Notes: generated by a model from the letters alone, not told the origin. 64,000 nucleotides of DNA from Sediminimonas qiaohouensis DSM 21189 (GCF_000423645.1 NZ_AUIJ01000014.1:1-64000); one strand, 5' to 3'; positions 27,752 through 37,374 are shown, counted from the first letter of the stretch. Numbers and translations: made by a program.

Positions 27752-28885
27752 TCAGTTGCCGGTGGCGTTCGACAGGGTGTTGACCGCGCCGAGCGAGCCG
27801 GTCATCGCCGAGATCGTCTTGTTCCACTGGGTAAAGGGCGCCTCAGTCACGTAAAGGGTATCGCCGTCGCGCACCGCGAAATCGCGGGCCATGAACATGC
27901 CGTTCGGCTCGGTCAGGTCGAGGACATAGACCATGCGCTGTGCGCCTTGCAGGTCGTTGCGGCCAAGCACCTGGTTGGCGATCTCGGCGGGCTCATTACG
28001 CATGACGAAGACGCCGGTCGGATCGGCGGCGTTGGACATCAGGCCACCGACCTGCGCGATCGCCTCGATGCCCGAGAGCGTCTGGCTTTCGAAGCGCACG
28101 CGCGATTGCGAGCCGGTTGCGCCAAGCGCGGTAAAGGAACGGGTGTCGCCCTCGACCAAAATGCGGTCGCCGGGGCGCAGGGCGATGTCGTATTCGGGGT
28201 GATCATAGAGGTCTTCGAACCACACGGTGCCGCGCTCGCCGTTGCGAATGACGGTGACTTGCGCGATCTCGGGCTCGATGGTGACGCCGCCGGCCTTGGC
28301 CAACATCGAGGAAAGGGTGCGGGTGGGCCGCTCGATGGGGTAGACGCCCTGTCCGCCAATGGCGCCGACCAGCGACACGGTCGCCCCATCGCCGGCAAGG
28401 CGGCGCACTTCGACCTGGGGATCGGGCGTTTGCACGCCCAACTTTTCGGTGATGATGCGGCGCAGCGCCTCGGGGGAGTTTCCGGAGGCGCGGATGCGAC
28501 CGGCATAGGGGACAAAAATGAAGCCGGAGCCGTCGACCTGCACCTGCTCCAGCGCGGTGGAATTCGCCGCCTCGCCCGACAGCAGGCCATCATCCACGTT
28601 TTCCCAAATGGTCAGGCCCAGTAGGTCACCGGGGTGGATCGTGTCCGAGCCAAGTTGCCCGGCGCGTTTGAACGCCTCGGAAAAGCCGAGTGACGGGACA
28701 ACGGAGGTTGCGCGGGTGACGCGGTCATTGACGGCGACGATGAAGGCATCGCCTTCGCGCTGCACGGAGCCTGCGAAAATCTCGCGCTTGTTCGGGCCCA
28801 CGCGGGGCAGGCCACAGGACGCAACAAGCGCCACGGCGGCCAGAAGGGCGATGGACCGCGCCCAGCGGCTGGCAAGGGGTTTCAC
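27752..28885 (-). CDS. Outer-membrane polysaccharide export lipoprotein (Wza/KpsD family)
   Basis: 377 residues. Lipoprotein signal with lipobox ending at Cys24 (VASC), then a Poly_export domain (HPGDLLGLTIWEN, GFIFVPYAGRIRASG) and two SLBB-type beta-grasp domains (VYPIERPTRTLSSMLAKAGG; EAIAQVGGL with an ARDFAVRDGDTLYVTEAP tail). Such proteins form or line the channel through which capsule or exopolysaccharide leaves the periplasm. It is 8 bp upstream of kpsC, so it serves the same capsule. Confidence 0.93.
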   Translation of the reverse strand: MKPLASRWARSIALLAAVALVASCGLPRVGPNKREIFAGSVQREGDAFIVAVNDRVTRATSVVPSLGFSEAFKRAGQLGSDTIHPGDLLGLTIWENVDDGLLSGEAANSTALEQVQVDGSGFIFVPYAGRIRASGNSPEALRRIITEKLGVQTPDPQVEVRRLAGDGATVSLVGAIGGQGVYPIERPTRTLSSMLAKAGGVTIEPEIAQVTVIRNGERGTVWFEDLYDHPEYDIALRPGDRILVEGDTRSFTALGATGSQSRVRFESQTLSGIEAIAQVGGLMSNAADPTGVFVMRNEPAEIANQVLGRNDLQGAQRMVYVLDLTEPNGMFMARDFAVRDGDTLYVTEAPFTQWNKTISAMTGSLGAVNTLSNATGN

Positions 28886-29316
28886 TGCTCGGTCTCCTCG
28901 ACCTGTTATTGTTCTGCCTCGATTTTTTCGGCCAGCCTAACGGATCATGTGGTGAAAATCCAGCGTTAGCGTGCATCACGCGGCACAGGGGGCCGGGCGG
29001 TGATTTGACTGCTATGCCGGGAGGGCATGGATGGTCTGTTGTCACGGTTGGGTAACCGGCTGGGTGCCGCGCGGTGCCCGATCGCCGGGTGGGCGCAGCA
29101 ACGCGTGTGGAGCGCGCTTTATGCCAGCCAAATACTTCCTCGTTATCGTTGGCGTGATACGCCTGCAAAAGCGCCCGCCCGTCACGCCGGAGGCGTGCCG
29201 ACTTTCAACGGCGCACCTCCGGTGTGACGGGGACGGTCGGGCGCTGCGCGGCGGCGCACAAGCGTGCCTCGATTACGCGCGGTGTGCCTGTTGTCAAACC
29301 CCGGAGATCTTGCCGA
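28886..29316. other. 431-bp gap inside the capsule cluster
   Basis: No convincing gene. It contains a large imperfect hairpin (29171-29244) and a block at 29014-29080 that resembles 43601-43665. It must also hold the promoter of the kpsD-like/kpsC pair, because all three capsule genes run leftward. A short frame at 29027-29227 is arginine/alanine-rich and looks like chance. Confidence 0.5.
29171..29244. repeat. Large imperfect stem-loop
   Basis: The left arm (29171-29200) begins GCGCCCGCCCGTCACGCCGG and the right arm (29209-29244) reads back as GCGCCCGACCGTC then GTCACACCGGAGGTG. The loop is about 8 bases. Well over 20 base pairs are possible. It may be a REP-type element or a transcript end for the kpsS-like gene, which ends 73 bp to its right on the minus strand. 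Confidence 0.6.
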
Positions 29317-30648
29317 TCAGCGCACTAGCCGTAGCTGTTGCCGTGGCGCTGCGTTGCCGGAGGCTAGCGCCTGGTAGGGGTCTTCGTCGCTGAGCATCAT
29401 GTCGACGACATGGCGCAGGAGTTGCCGGCGCCCGCGCGCGGAATAGTATCCGCCGGGTACCTGGCTGGTTTCCAGAAGGTAGCGGCGATACACGTCATAG
29501 GCGCGTCTGTCGGGGCGCTTTGCCCCTGCAAAGAAGGCGGCGAGCGGTTGATCGGATATGAACTCGGGCTTGGCGTAGACGGCATCGCCATAGACCTTGA
29601 GCGGCAGGCCGCGCCATAGCACCTGCTGTGCGGCAGTGGAATTCACGGTGACGGCGCTGCGCGCCTCATCCAGGAGTTGCGCCAGCTTCCCGCCCAGCAG
29701 GAAGTGCACCCGGCCGGCCACGTCTGCGCGCGCGGACAGGCGCGCGACCTCGCGGCGCAGGTTGACCCGCCCATCCTCGAGCGGGTGGGCCTTGATGACG
29801 AGGTGGTGATGCGCCGGCGCGCCGCGCGCGAACTCGCCGATCACCTGGTCGAGGAACTCGGTCATGCTGGAGAACGGCGAATGGACGCGAAAGCTGGCAT
29901 CGTGTTCGAGTTGCAGCAAGGCAACGTGATAGGGAAATCGGCCCATCCGGATGCGCAGCGTGGTCAGGCGCCGCTCGGCCGCGAGAAACGGCATCGTCAG
30001 GAGCCGCCGCAGGTAAAGCCGGAATTCGCGCGTCACGCTCAGGTCGCGGTGCGGTTTGAAATTGCGGTAGCCGCGATTGGCGCACATGACGAACCAGTGA
30101 TAGAGCGCCCCGTAGAAGATATGCTGGCGCATGTCGCCCCAGCGGGCGGGGGCGGCAGGCGTCTCGGCATCGCTATGGTCCAGGGTGGTGCGCATCTCGT
30201 CCACGCTGGTGTGCATCAGCCGCGAGTGGCCGTTGGCGCCGCCGCGCTCGTAGCTGATCCAGTAGGGGCGCAGGTAGCCTTCCTCATAAACATGCACGCG
30301 CAGGCCTCGGTCCTGGGCGATGCCAATGGCCTGCGTGTGGATGGTGCGGGTGTCGCCGTAAAGGACGATATCGGTGGCGCCCTTGTCGTCAAGCAGCGCC
30401 GCCAGCGTGTCCGGCCAGTCGGCGGCGTGGCCGCGAAACGGGATATAGCTGGCGGCGTGGGGCCAGAACGCCCTGTCGCCGGCGTTGAAGCCGATGCGCC
30501 AAACCTGCGCGCCGGTGCGGCGCAGCATCGTGCCAAGCTGGCTGAAGAACGGGCCGTGGGGCCCTTGCAGGAACACGAACACGCGCGGATCGGCGCGCTG
30601 CTGCGTGCCGGGGGCAGGGGGTGCCTGTGGTGCGCCGTGATCCGTCAT
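29317..30648 (-). CDS. Capsule polysaccharide biosynthesis protein, KpsS-like
   Basis: 443 residues from ATG 30648; a TTG 42 bp further up is less likely. Resembles KpsS, the transferase that adds the first Kdo to the lipid anchor. Seen: FVFLQGPHGPFFSQLGTML at the N-terminus, a beta strand with IVLYGDTR, VYEEGYLRPYWISYERGG, KAHPLEDGR and TVNSTAAQQVLWRGLPLKVY, all capsule-synthesis family motifs shared with the KpsC domains. It is separated from the other two capsule genes by 431 bp. Divergent from ribE. Confidence 0.88.
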   Translation of the reverse strand: MTDHGAPQAPPAPGTQQRADPRVFVFLQGPHGPFFSQLGTMLRRTGAQVWRIGFNAGDRAFWPHAASYIPFRGHAADWPDTLAALLDDKGATDIVLYGDTRTIHTQAIGIAQDRGLRVHVYEEGYLRPYWISYERGGANGHSRLMHTSVDEMRTTLDHSDAETPAAPARWGDMRQHIFYGALYHWFVMCANRGYRNFKPHRDLSVTREFRLYLRRLLTMPFLAAERRLTTLRIRMGRFPYHVALLQLEHDASFRVHSPFSSMTEFLDQVIGEFARGAPAHHHLVIKAHPLEDGRVNLRREVARLSARADVAGRVHFLLGGKLAQLLDEARSAVTVNSTAAQQVLWRGLPLKVYGDAVYAKPEFISDQPLAAFFAGAKRPDRRAYDVYRRYLLETSQVPGGYYSARGRRQLLRHVVDMMLSDEDPYQALASGNAAPRQQLRLVR

Positions 30649-30774
30649 GGCGCGTTGATAACGGCCACGCGGGACGAAAGTAAGGCGCAATGGTGACTAA
30701 ACTTGCCTCGCGCGGCACGTAAGGCTAGGTCAGGCAAGGCGGCAAGCAGCTGCGCATTATCGAGAGAGGGTTCC

Positions 30775-31365
30775 ATGTTCACCGGCATCATCACGGATAT
30801 CGGAGAGGTTCGCGCGCTGGAGAATCGCGGCGATCTGCGGGCGCGCATCGGCACGCGCTATGACATGAGAAGCGTCGATCTGGGCGCGTCGATTGCCTGC
30901 GACGGGGTGTGCCTGACGGTGGTCGAGACCGGCGCGGACTGGTTCGACGTGGACATCTCGGCCGAGACGGTGGCGCGCACCAACCTGGATGCCTGGCGCG
31001 AGGGGACGCGCGTGAACCTCGAGCGGGCGCTGAAGGTCGGCGACGAGCTGGGCGGGCATATCGTGTCGGGCCACGTGGACGGCCTGGCGCGGGTCGCGTC
31101 GGTGCAGGACGAGGGTGACAGCACCCGCGTGACATTGCGCGCGCCGAAAGAGCTGGCGCGGTTCATCGCGCCCAAGGGCTCGGTCGCGCTGAACGGTGCG
31201 TCGTTGACGGTGAACGAGGTGGATGGCTGCGATTTCGGGATCAACTTCATCCCCCATACCAAGCAGGTCACGACCTGGGGCGACGTGGCCGAGGGGGATG
31301 ATGTGAACCTCGAGATCGACACCATGGCGCGCTACGTGGCGCGGCTGGCGGAGATGAGCGCGTAG
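30775..31365 (+). CDS. ribE: Riboflavin synthase, alpha chain
   Basis: 196 residues. Converts two molecules of 6,7-dimethyl-8-ribityllumazine to riboflavin and the ribityl-aminopyrimidine. Two tandem lumazine-binding repeats are visible: the first from MFTGIITDIGEV with SIACDGVCLTV and ARTNL, the second from GGHIVSGHVDG with SVALNGASLTVNEV and IPHTKQVTTW. The ATG at 30775 begins the conserved MFTG start and follows GAGAGAGGG. Confidence 0.97.
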   Translation: MFTGIITDIGEVRALENRGDLRARIGTRYDMRSVDLGASIACDGVCLTVVETGADWFDVDISAETVARTNLDAWREGTRVNLERALKVGDELGGHIVSGHVDGLARVASVQDEGDSTRVTLRAPKELARFIAPKGSVALNGASLTVNEVDGCDFGINFIPHTKQVTTWGDVAEGDDVNLEIDTMARYVARLAEMSA

Positions 31366-31524
31366 GGAGTGTTGCGTGATCGGGTTGCGGGGGGCAATGG
31401 AAGGTTCGCGCTCGGCCGGATAACGTTCCACAGCTCTTTTCGACATATCGGCAATGCACCATGCCCGGCTCTCCAAGCGGTAGTCATGCGTGCCGGGGCA
31501 CCCTTAACATATTCATAAATTAAA

Positions 31525-31552
31525 TTGCGTTGTGGCGTGTATGCCCTATGCT
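31525..31552 (+). promoter_or_regulatory. Possible sigma-70 promoter for the metallo-hydrolase gene
   Basis: TTGCGT (31525-31530), a 16-bp spacer and TATGCT (31547-31552), just downstream of an unusually AT-rich run (TTAACATATTCATAAATTAA). The match is partial. Confidence 0.3.
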
Positions 31553-31581
31553 TTGTCTGAACCAAACGGGAGGACAAGTTC

Positions 31582-32553
31582 ATGACGTTATTGAGACCGG
31601 GACGCCGCGATATCCTGAAGATGGCCGCGATGGCGCCGGCCTTTGCCCTGCCTGCGGTTGCGCGGGCGCAACTGGGCGCGCCGGCGGGCAAAAACCCCGC
31701 GTATTTCCGGTTCACCCTGGGCGAGGCGAAGCTGACGATCCTGTCGGACGGCTATTTCTCGCTGCCGACGGACGGCACCGGGGTGAATGCCGACCCCGAG
31801 GATGTGCAGGCCTTCCTCAAGCGGCATTTCCTGTCGCCCGAGATGGGGTATTCGCACACCAACCACCTGTTTATCGAGCTGGGCGATGCCAAGGTCCTGG
31901 TAGATGTGGGATCGGGCAATCGCTTCATGAATACCACCGGCCGGTTGATGGACAACATGGCCGAGGCGGGGATCGATCCCTATGAGGTGACCCATGTCAT
32001 CATCACCCACGCGCACCCCGATCATATCTGGGGCATTCGCGACGGCTTCGACGAGGCGATCATCCCCGACGCGCAATACGTGATCGGCGAGGCCGAGCAT
32101 GCCTATTGGACGCAGGACGGGCTGGTTGACCGGGTGCCTGCGGAGGATCAGCAATTCGTGCTGGGTGCGGTCAATTCGATCAACGTGGAAGGCGCCAAAT
32201 GGACACTGGCCAGCGACGGCTACGAGGTGGCGCCAGGCATCCGGGTGATCGACACGCCGGGCCACACGCCGGGACACATGAGCGTGGTCGTGGAAAGCGG
32301 CGGCAAGCAGTTGATGGCACTTGGCGATGCGATGACGCACGCGCAGCTAAGCTTTGCGCGGCCGGGGTGGTTCAACGGGTTCGATTCGGACGGCCCGCAG
32401 ACCGTCGAGACGCGGATGCGTCTTCTGGACATGGCCGCCGCCGACCGGATCAGCGTGCTGGGCTATCATTTTCCGTTCCCCGGCGTCGGCCATGTCCTGC
32501 GCGAGGCGGACGGATACCGCTTTTTGCCGGCGCTGTGGCAGTTCCAGGGGTAG
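31582..32553 (+). CDS. Tat-exported metallo-beta-lactamase-fold hydrolase
   Basis: 323 residues. A Tat-type signal is present (RPGRRDILKMAAMAPAFALP, twin Arg at residues 8-9, then AVARA). The mature enzyme is an MBL-fold hydrolase with the zinc motif THAHPDH, a further His in DTPGHTPGHMS and an Asp in ALGDAMTH, and the C-terminal GYHFPFPG His. Folded export to the periplasm is therefore expected. The substrate is unknown; relatives include quorum-quenching lactonases and organophosphate hydrolases. It sits alone between ribE and ribB. GGGAGGA precedes the start. Confidence 0.88.
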   Translation: MTLLRPGRRDILKMAAMAPAFALPAVARAQLGAPAGKNPAYFRFTLGEAKLTILSDGYFSLPTDGTGVNADPEDVQAFLKRHFLSPEMGYSHTNHLFIELGDAKVLVDVGSGNRFMNTTGRLMDNMAEAGIDPYEVTHVIITHAHPDHIWGIRDGFDEAIIPDAQYVIGEAEHAYWTQDGLVDRVPAEDQQFVLGAVNSINVEGAKWTLASDGYEVAPGIRVIDTPGHTPGHMSVVVESGGKQLMALGDAMTHAQLSFARPGWFNGFDSDGPQTVETRMRLLDMAAADRISVLGYHFPFPGVGHVLREADGYRFLPALWQFQG

Positions 32554-32637
32554 CGCGCAGCGCCCGGCCACGTCAGGTTTGACTGGCATTCCGTGGCTGG
32601 GCGGGCTATCTGGCGGGGGTAAATCCGAGGGAACCCC

Positions 32638-33780
32638 ATGTCTGACAGCAAACCGTTCGAAACCCCCGGCCCGGTCGAGGAAACCATGCGCGCGGCGATC
32701 AGCCCGATCGAGGACATCATCGCCGATGCCCGCGCCGGGCGCATGTTCATCCTTGTCGATCACGAGGACCGCGAGAACGAGGGCGATCTTGTCATCGCGG
32801 CCGAGTTCGCCGATGCGCAGGCGGTCAATTTCATGGCGACGCACGGGCGCGGCCTGATTTGCTTGCCGATGACCTCGGAGCGGATCGATCAGCTGGGCCT
32901 GCCGATGATGGCGGTCAACAACTCGTCGCGCCACGAGACCGCGTTCACCGTGTCGATCGAGGCCCGCGAGGGCGTGACCACCGGCATCTCGGCCGGCGAC
33001 AGGGCGTTGACCATCGAGACCGCGATCAACGAGCAAAACACCGCCGCCAGCATCGCCACGCCGGGGCATGTTTTCCCGCTCAGGGCGCGCAATGGCGGGG
33101 TCCTGGTGCGGGCAGGCCATACCGAGGCCGCGGTGGACATCGCGCGGCTGGCGGGGCTGAAGCCGGCCGGCGTGATCTGCGAGATCATGAAGGAAGACGG
33201 CACCATGGCGCGGCTGCCCGACCTGGTGGAATTCGCGCAGGCGCAGGGGTTGAGGATCGGCACGATATCGGACCTGATCGCCTATCGCCACAAGCACGAC
33301 AACCTGGTGCGCGAGACGCGCAGCGAGGTGGTCACATCGGCCTATGGCGGCGAGTGGCGGATGCGCATTTTCGCCGACGTGATCAGCGGCACCGAACACG
33401 CGGTGCTGACCAAGGGGGACGTGACCGATGGCCGGCCGGTTTTGGCGCGGGCGCATGCGCTGAACGCGCTTGAGGATATCCTGGGCATCGGCCTGTCCGC
33501 CCCCGAGCAAAAGCTGCCCCGCGCGATGGAGATCATCGCCGAGGAAGGGCGCGGCGCAGTATTCCTGTTCCGCGAGCCGCGGCCCAAGCTGATGCGCGCC
33601 GAGGATGACGACGGCCCGCGCACGGTCAAGCATACCGGGCTGGGCGCGCAGATCATGTCGACGATGGGGCTGCACGAGCTGATCTTGCTGACAGACAGCC
33701 CCGATACCCGGTACCTCGGGATCGATGCCTACGGCATATCCATCGTGGGCACCCGCCCGCTGACCCAAGGAGAGACGTGA
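32638..33780 (+). CDS. ribB: 3,4-dihydroxy-2-butanone-4-phosphate synthase with degenerate GTP cyclohydrolase II domain
   Basis: 380 residues. The N-terminal half (about 15-210) is an intact DHBP synthase, making the four-carbon unit of riboflavin from ribulose 5-phosphate: [21 protein letters not shown] and [10 protein letters not shown]. The C-terminal half aligns with GTP cyclohydrolase II ([36 protein letters not shown]) but the zinc-binding Cys motif is replaced by [15 protein letters not shown], so it is unlikely to open GTP. This matches the RibBX type known in proteobacteria. It overlaps ribH (TGATG). A true ribA must lie elsewhere. Confidence 0.93.
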   Translation: MSDSKPFETPGPVEETMRAAISPIEDIIADARAGRMFILVDHEDRENEGDLVIAAEFADAQAVNFMATHGRGLICLPMTSERIDQLGLPMMAVNNSSRHETAFTVSIEAREGVTTGISAGDRALTIETAINEQNTAASIATPGHVFPLRARNGGVLVRAGHTEAAVDIARLAGLKPAGVICEIMKEDGTMARLPDLVEFAQAQGLRIGTISDLIAYRHKHDNLVRETRSEVVTSAYGGEWRMRIFADVISGTEHAVLTKGDVTDGRPVLARAHALNALEDILGIGLSAPEQKLPRAMEIIAEEGRGAVFLFREPRPKLMRAEDDDGPRTVKHTGLGAQIMSTMGLHELILLTDSPDTRYLGIDAYGISIVGTRPLTQGET

Positions 33781-34331
33781 TGGCCGCAACCGACGAGCAT
33801 AGCAGCCTGCCGCGCCCCGAGTTCGACCGGCCGGTGAATATGCTGATCGTGGTGGCGCCGTTTTACCGCGATATCGCCGATAACCTGCTGGCCGGTGCCC
33901 GCGCCGAGATCGAGGCGGCGGGCGGAACCCACGAGACGGTAGAGGTGCCCGGCGCGCTGGAGCTGCCGACGGCGATCGGCATGGCGGGGCGGATGAAGGA
34001 GTATGACGGCTATGTCGCGCTTGGCTGCGTGATCCGGGGCGAGACGACGCATTACGAGACCGTGTGCAACGACAGCTCGCGCGCGCTGACGCTGCTGGGA
34101 TTGCAGGGGCTGTGCATCGGCAACGGTATCCTGACGGTCGAGACCCGCCACCAGGCCGAGGTGCGCGCCGATCCCACCGATCAGAACAAGGGCGGCGGCG
34201 CGGCAGCAGCTGCCTTGCATCTGGTCGCGCTTGGCCGTAAGTGGGGCGCGGCCCGCAAGGGGGTCGGGTTTCAGACCCAGCCCGGCAGCAAAGGTTCGGG
34301 CACGGATTCCAAGGGTACATCCACCACATGA
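33780..34331 (+). CDS. ribH: 6,7-dimethyl-8-ribityllumazine synthase
   Basis: 183 residues. Condenses the ribityl-aminopyrimidine with dihydroxybutanone phosphate. Seen: IVVAPFYRDIADNLLAGA, EVPGALELPTAI, LGCVIRGETTHYE and the GILTVET stretch, with NKGGGAAAAALH near the end of the core. A polar Gly/Ser/Lys tail of about 20 residues follows. ATG 33780 overlaps the ribB stop by one base, and its own stop overlaps nusB by 4 bp, so ribB-ribH-nusB form one coupled operon. Confidence 0.96.
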   Translation: MAATDEHSSLPRPEFDRPVNMLIVVAPFYRDIADNLLAGARAEIEAAGGTHETVEVPGALELPTAIGMAGRMKEYDGYVALGCVIRGETTHYETVCNDSSRALTLLGLQGLCIGNGILTVETRHQAEVRADPTDQNKGGGAAAAALHLVALGRKWGAARKGVGFQTQPGSKGSGTDSKGTSTT

Positions 34332-34819
34332 CCACCGCAGACGACAGGCCACAGGCCCCATCGGGCAATCTCAGACGGCGGATGAAATCCGCCGCGCGGC
34401 TCTATGCCGTGCAGGCGTTGTTCCAGATGGAGCATTCGCAGCAATCCTCTCAGGCGGTGCGGGCCGAGTTCCTTGCCTACCGCTTTGGAGAGGAGCGCGA
34501 CGGGGTCGAGATGCTGGACGGGGATACCGAGCTGTTTGGCAAGATCCTGGATGACGCGGTGAACTGGCAGGGGCGGATCGACAAGATGACAGACCGCGCG
34601 TTGGTGGCCAAGTGGCCGATCGACCGGATCGACCCGACGCTGCGGGCGCTGTTTCGCGCGGCGGGGGCGGAACTGGTCAATTCCGACACGCCCCCGCGTG
34701 TGGTGATCAGCGAGTACGTAGATGTCGCCCGCGCCTTTTTCCCCGAGGGCAAGGAAGGCGATTTCGTCAACGCGATCCTTGATCACATGGCGCGCGCGGC
34801 CAAGCCCGAGGCATTCTGA
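34328..34819 (+). CDS. nusB: Transcription antitermination factor NusB
   Basis: 163 residues from ATG 34328, overlapping ribH by 4 bp (ATGA). NusB binds boxA RNA with NusE (S10) in rRNA antitermination. Seen: SAARLYAVQALFQMEHS at the N-terminus (Arg-rich RNA face), then DPTLRALFRAAGAEL and PPRVVISEYVDVARAFF and FVNAILDHMAR, the all-helical NusB fold. ribH-nusB linkage is common in proteobacteria. Confidence 0.96.
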   Translation: MTTADDRPQAPSGNLRRRMKSAARLYAVQALFQMEHSQQSSQAVRAEFLAYRFGEERDGVEMLDGDTELFGKILDDAVNWQGRIDKMTDRALVAKWPIDRIDPTLRALFRAAGAELVNSDTPPRVVISEYVDVARAFFPEGKEGDFVNAILDHMARAAKPEAF

Positions 34820-34910
34820 CCCAGCCGCCCGCTGGGCGGGCGTCATTGCCGCGCGGGACCAGCGCCGTTACACCTGTTGCAATGGTGCACGCAGGGCGGG
34901 GCAGGCGCGG

Positions 34911-36575
34911 ATGAAGTGGTTATTCACCAAGTTACCTGAGGCACTGGGAGATGTCGGGCGCGTGTTTCGCGTATCGCTCCTGATCGTGGCGGCGTTTGTC
35001 GTGGCGGCGGCCATCGTCCCCGGCGCGGTCCAAACGGCGGCGCAGGCCATCTTGCACGCGACGGCGGCCAACGTGGGGTGGATGTACCTGCTGGTCACCA
35101 CGGGATTCGTGGTGTTCGTGCTGTATTTGGGGGTGTCGCGGGCCGGCAATATCCGGCTGGGTCCGGATGACGAGCCGCCGGAGTTTTCCTTTAACAGTTG
35201 GCTGGCGATGATCTTTTCCGGGGGTATGGGCGTGGGCCTTGTGTTCTGGGGCGTGGCAGAGCCGATGATGCATTTCAACGACCCGCCCCTGGGCAACGGC
35301 CTGCCGCGCACCGCCGCCGCCGCGCAAACCGGGATGCGGTATGCGTTTTTCCACTGGGGTGTGCACCAATGGGCCAGTTTCGTGCTGGTTGGACTGGCGA
35401 TTGCCTATGTACGGTTTCGCCACCAAAGCCGCGGCCTGATCAGCGAAACGCTGCGCCCGGTTCTTGGGGATCGGGCCGACGGCGGATGGGGCGATGCGGT
35501 GGATGTCCTGACGGTGGTGTCCACGGTGTTTGGCGTGGCGACGACGCTGGGCCTTGGGGTGTTGCAGATCAACAGCGGGGTCGCGCGCCTGACGGGGCTA
35601 CCGTATGGGTTTGGCATACAGCTTTTGATCCTGGCGGTGCTGGGCGGGCTGTTCATGCTGTCGGCGATGACCCCGCTGGAGCGTGGCGTGCGGGGCCTGA
35701 GCAACGTCAACATGGGCTTGGCGGGCGCTTTGCTATTGGTTGTGCTGCTGCTGGGGCCGACATCGTTCATCTTTGGCGTGATGACCCAGACGCTGGGCGA
35801 ATACCTGGGCAACGTGGTGCAGATGAGCCTTGTCACCAGCCCCTATTCAGGCGGGCAATGGGTTGAGCAGTGGACGATCTTCTACTGGGCCTGGGGCCTG
35901 AGCTGGGCGCCGTTCGTGGGCAGCTTTATCGCGCGCATCTCGCGCGGGCGCACGATCCGCGAGTTCGTGCTGGGCGTGATGATCGTGCCGGTGGCGTTGA
36001 GCATGCTGTGGTTTGCCACCTTTGGCGGCGCGGCCATCCATTTCGAGATATTCGAGAATGCCGACATCGCGGGCGCGGTGGCGCGCGAGGTGCCAGCGGG
36101 GCTTTATGCGCTGCTGGATCAACTGCCGGGCGGGGGCCTTTGGGCGGTGCTGGCGATCCTGCTGGTGTGCATGTTCCTGGTCACGTCGGCCGATTCCGCG
36201 ACGGTGGTTCTGGGCATGTTCACGGCGCGCGGGGTGCTTAACCCGTCGCGCATGCTGCGGCTTTTGTGGGGGGTGGCGCAGTTGCTGGTGGTGGTGGTGC
36301 TTTTGCTGACCGGGGGGCTGGAAAGCCTGCGGACGGTGTCGATCATCGCGGCGTTTCCTTTCATGCTGTTGATGTGCGTGATCGCGGTGTCGCTTTATCG
36401 CGACGTGCGGCAGGACTTCGAGTTGCAGGATGAAAAGGCGCGCCTGCTGAGCAGCCGCATCGACAACCTGTTGCTGCGCGAATCCGAGCGCCGCGCCGCC
36501 GAGGAGGCCGCCGAGGAGGTCCACCCGAACGCGCCGGATTGTGATCCGCCGGATGGACCGGGCGCAGGCGGGTAG
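34911..36575 (+). CDS. BCCT-family betaine/choline/carnitine transporter
   Basis: 554 residues from ATG 34911; the upstream part of the open frame overlaps nusB and is not coding. About 12 membrane helices. The BCCT signature is clear: FSGGMGVGLVFWGVAEPMMH, with the glycine stretch of the substrate/sodium site, then HWGVHQWASFVLVGLAIAYV and the aromatic box region IFYWAWGLSWAPFVGSFIAR. The last 45 residues are a charged cytoplasmic tail. It should import glycine betaine or a related compound with sodium or protons for osmoprotection or catabolism. Confidence 0.93.
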   Translation: MKWLFTKLPEALGDVGRVFRVSLLIVAAFVVAAAIVPGAVQTAAQAILHATAANVGWMYLLVTTGFVVFVLYLGVSRAGNIRLGPDDEPPEFSFNSWLAMIFSGGMGVGLVFWGVAEPMMHFNDPPLGNGLPRTAAAAQTGMRYAFFHWGVHQWASFVLVGLAIAYVRFRHQSRGLISETLRPVLGDRADGGWGDAVDVLTVVSTVFGVATTLGLGVLQINSGVARLTGLPYGFGIQLLILAVLGGLFMLSAMTPLERGVRGLSNVNMGLAGALLLVVLLLGPTSFIFGVMTQTLGEYLGNVVQMSLVTSPYSGGQWVEQWTIFYWAWGLSWAPFVGSFIARISRGRTIREFVLGVMIVPVALSMLWFATFGGAAIHFEIFENADIAGAVAREVPAGLYALLDQLPGGGLWAVLAILLVCMFLVTSADSATVVLGMFTARGVLNPSRMLRLLWGVAQLLVVVVLLLTGGLESLRTVSIIAAFPFMLLMCVIAVSLYRDVRQDFELQDEKARLLSSRIDNLLLRESERRAAEEAAEEVHPNAPDCDPPDGPGAGG

Positions 36576-36781
36576 CGGGCTGTTGAGAGAGGGTCGCACG
36601 GCCCGGGCTTGCAGCCCACTAAGGATGTGGAAAAGTGCTCGAAGAACGACTTCCCCGGCGGGGGAGATGGGTTCAGGGTAATTGGCGCGAAGTGGCGCAT
36701 ATTGGCGCAGGGCGGGCGCGAGGGTTGTAATATGCAGGTCGTGCGATACGTTTATACATGACAGCCAAAAAGGAGGCGACC

Positions 36782-37105
36782 ATGCCCAAGCTTATCCGTC
36801 TCTACATCAAGCACGTCCTGATCGGCTTTGGGATCGCCGGGGCCTTTGTCGCGATGCTGCTTTATTTCAACGTGGCCAGCCTCTGGCACCTCGTCACGCA
36901 TTCCGATGCCGGTCTTCTGGCCGTTGTTGTGCTGTGGTTTGCCAACGGGATCGTCTTTGCCGGGGTTCAGTTCGCCATCGCGGTGATGAACCTCAAGGAT
37001 GAAGACGATGATGATCAAGGCGGCAAGCGCGACGGTATCGCCGTGGATCTGCGCCGGATGATCCCCGTGCGTGCAACCGCGAAAGCAAACGACAAGCGCC
37101 GCTGA
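36782..37105 (+). CDS. Small membrane protein
   Basis: 107 residues from ATG 36782, which follows AAAGGAGGCGACC. Two hydrophobic helices (about 10-31, HVLIGFGIAGAFVAMLLYF, and 46-66, LLAVVVLWFANGIVFAGVQF) are followed by an acidic turn (KDEDDDD) and a basic tail. No family name is certain; similar short proteins are widespread in this order. Topology suggests both ends in the cytoplasm. Confidence 0.75.
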   Translation: MPKLIRLYIKHVLIGFGIAGAFVAMLLYFNVASLWHLVTHSDAGLLAVVVLWFANGIVFAGVQFAIAVMNLKDEDDDDQGGKRDGIAVDLRRMIPVRATAKANDKRR

Positions 37106-37374
37106 TCCGCCATTTGGCGGGTACGCCTTGTGCCAAGTGCGCCTTGTGTTCAGTCCGGGGAATGTGTGGCGGGCCCGCAGCGACCGTGTGGTTAACGAAT
37201 TCCCGAGAGCCTGTGAGTACAGGTGGGCGCCGGGTAAACAGACCACGGCCTGAACAGAGCCAGCTCCCTCGGAAGTTTTTAAGGCCACTGGAATGTAACC
37301 GTTTCACGCGAAGAGCAGAACCCGCCAACACCCTACCTAATGCGCCGTCGGAGCCGCGACAAGGGCTTGCATTC

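Noticed and set aside
29027-29227. 66-codon open frame in the capsule gap
   Set aside because: Arg/Ala-rich, includes half of the large hairpin, no ribosome site or homology seen.
32554-32637. FMN riboswitch before ribB
   Set aside because: The gap is only 84 bp and lacks the conserved RFN-element sequences.
32347-34368. 673-codon open frame opposite ribB-ribH
   Set aside because: Runs across three real genes; Arg/Ser/His-rich, no family features.
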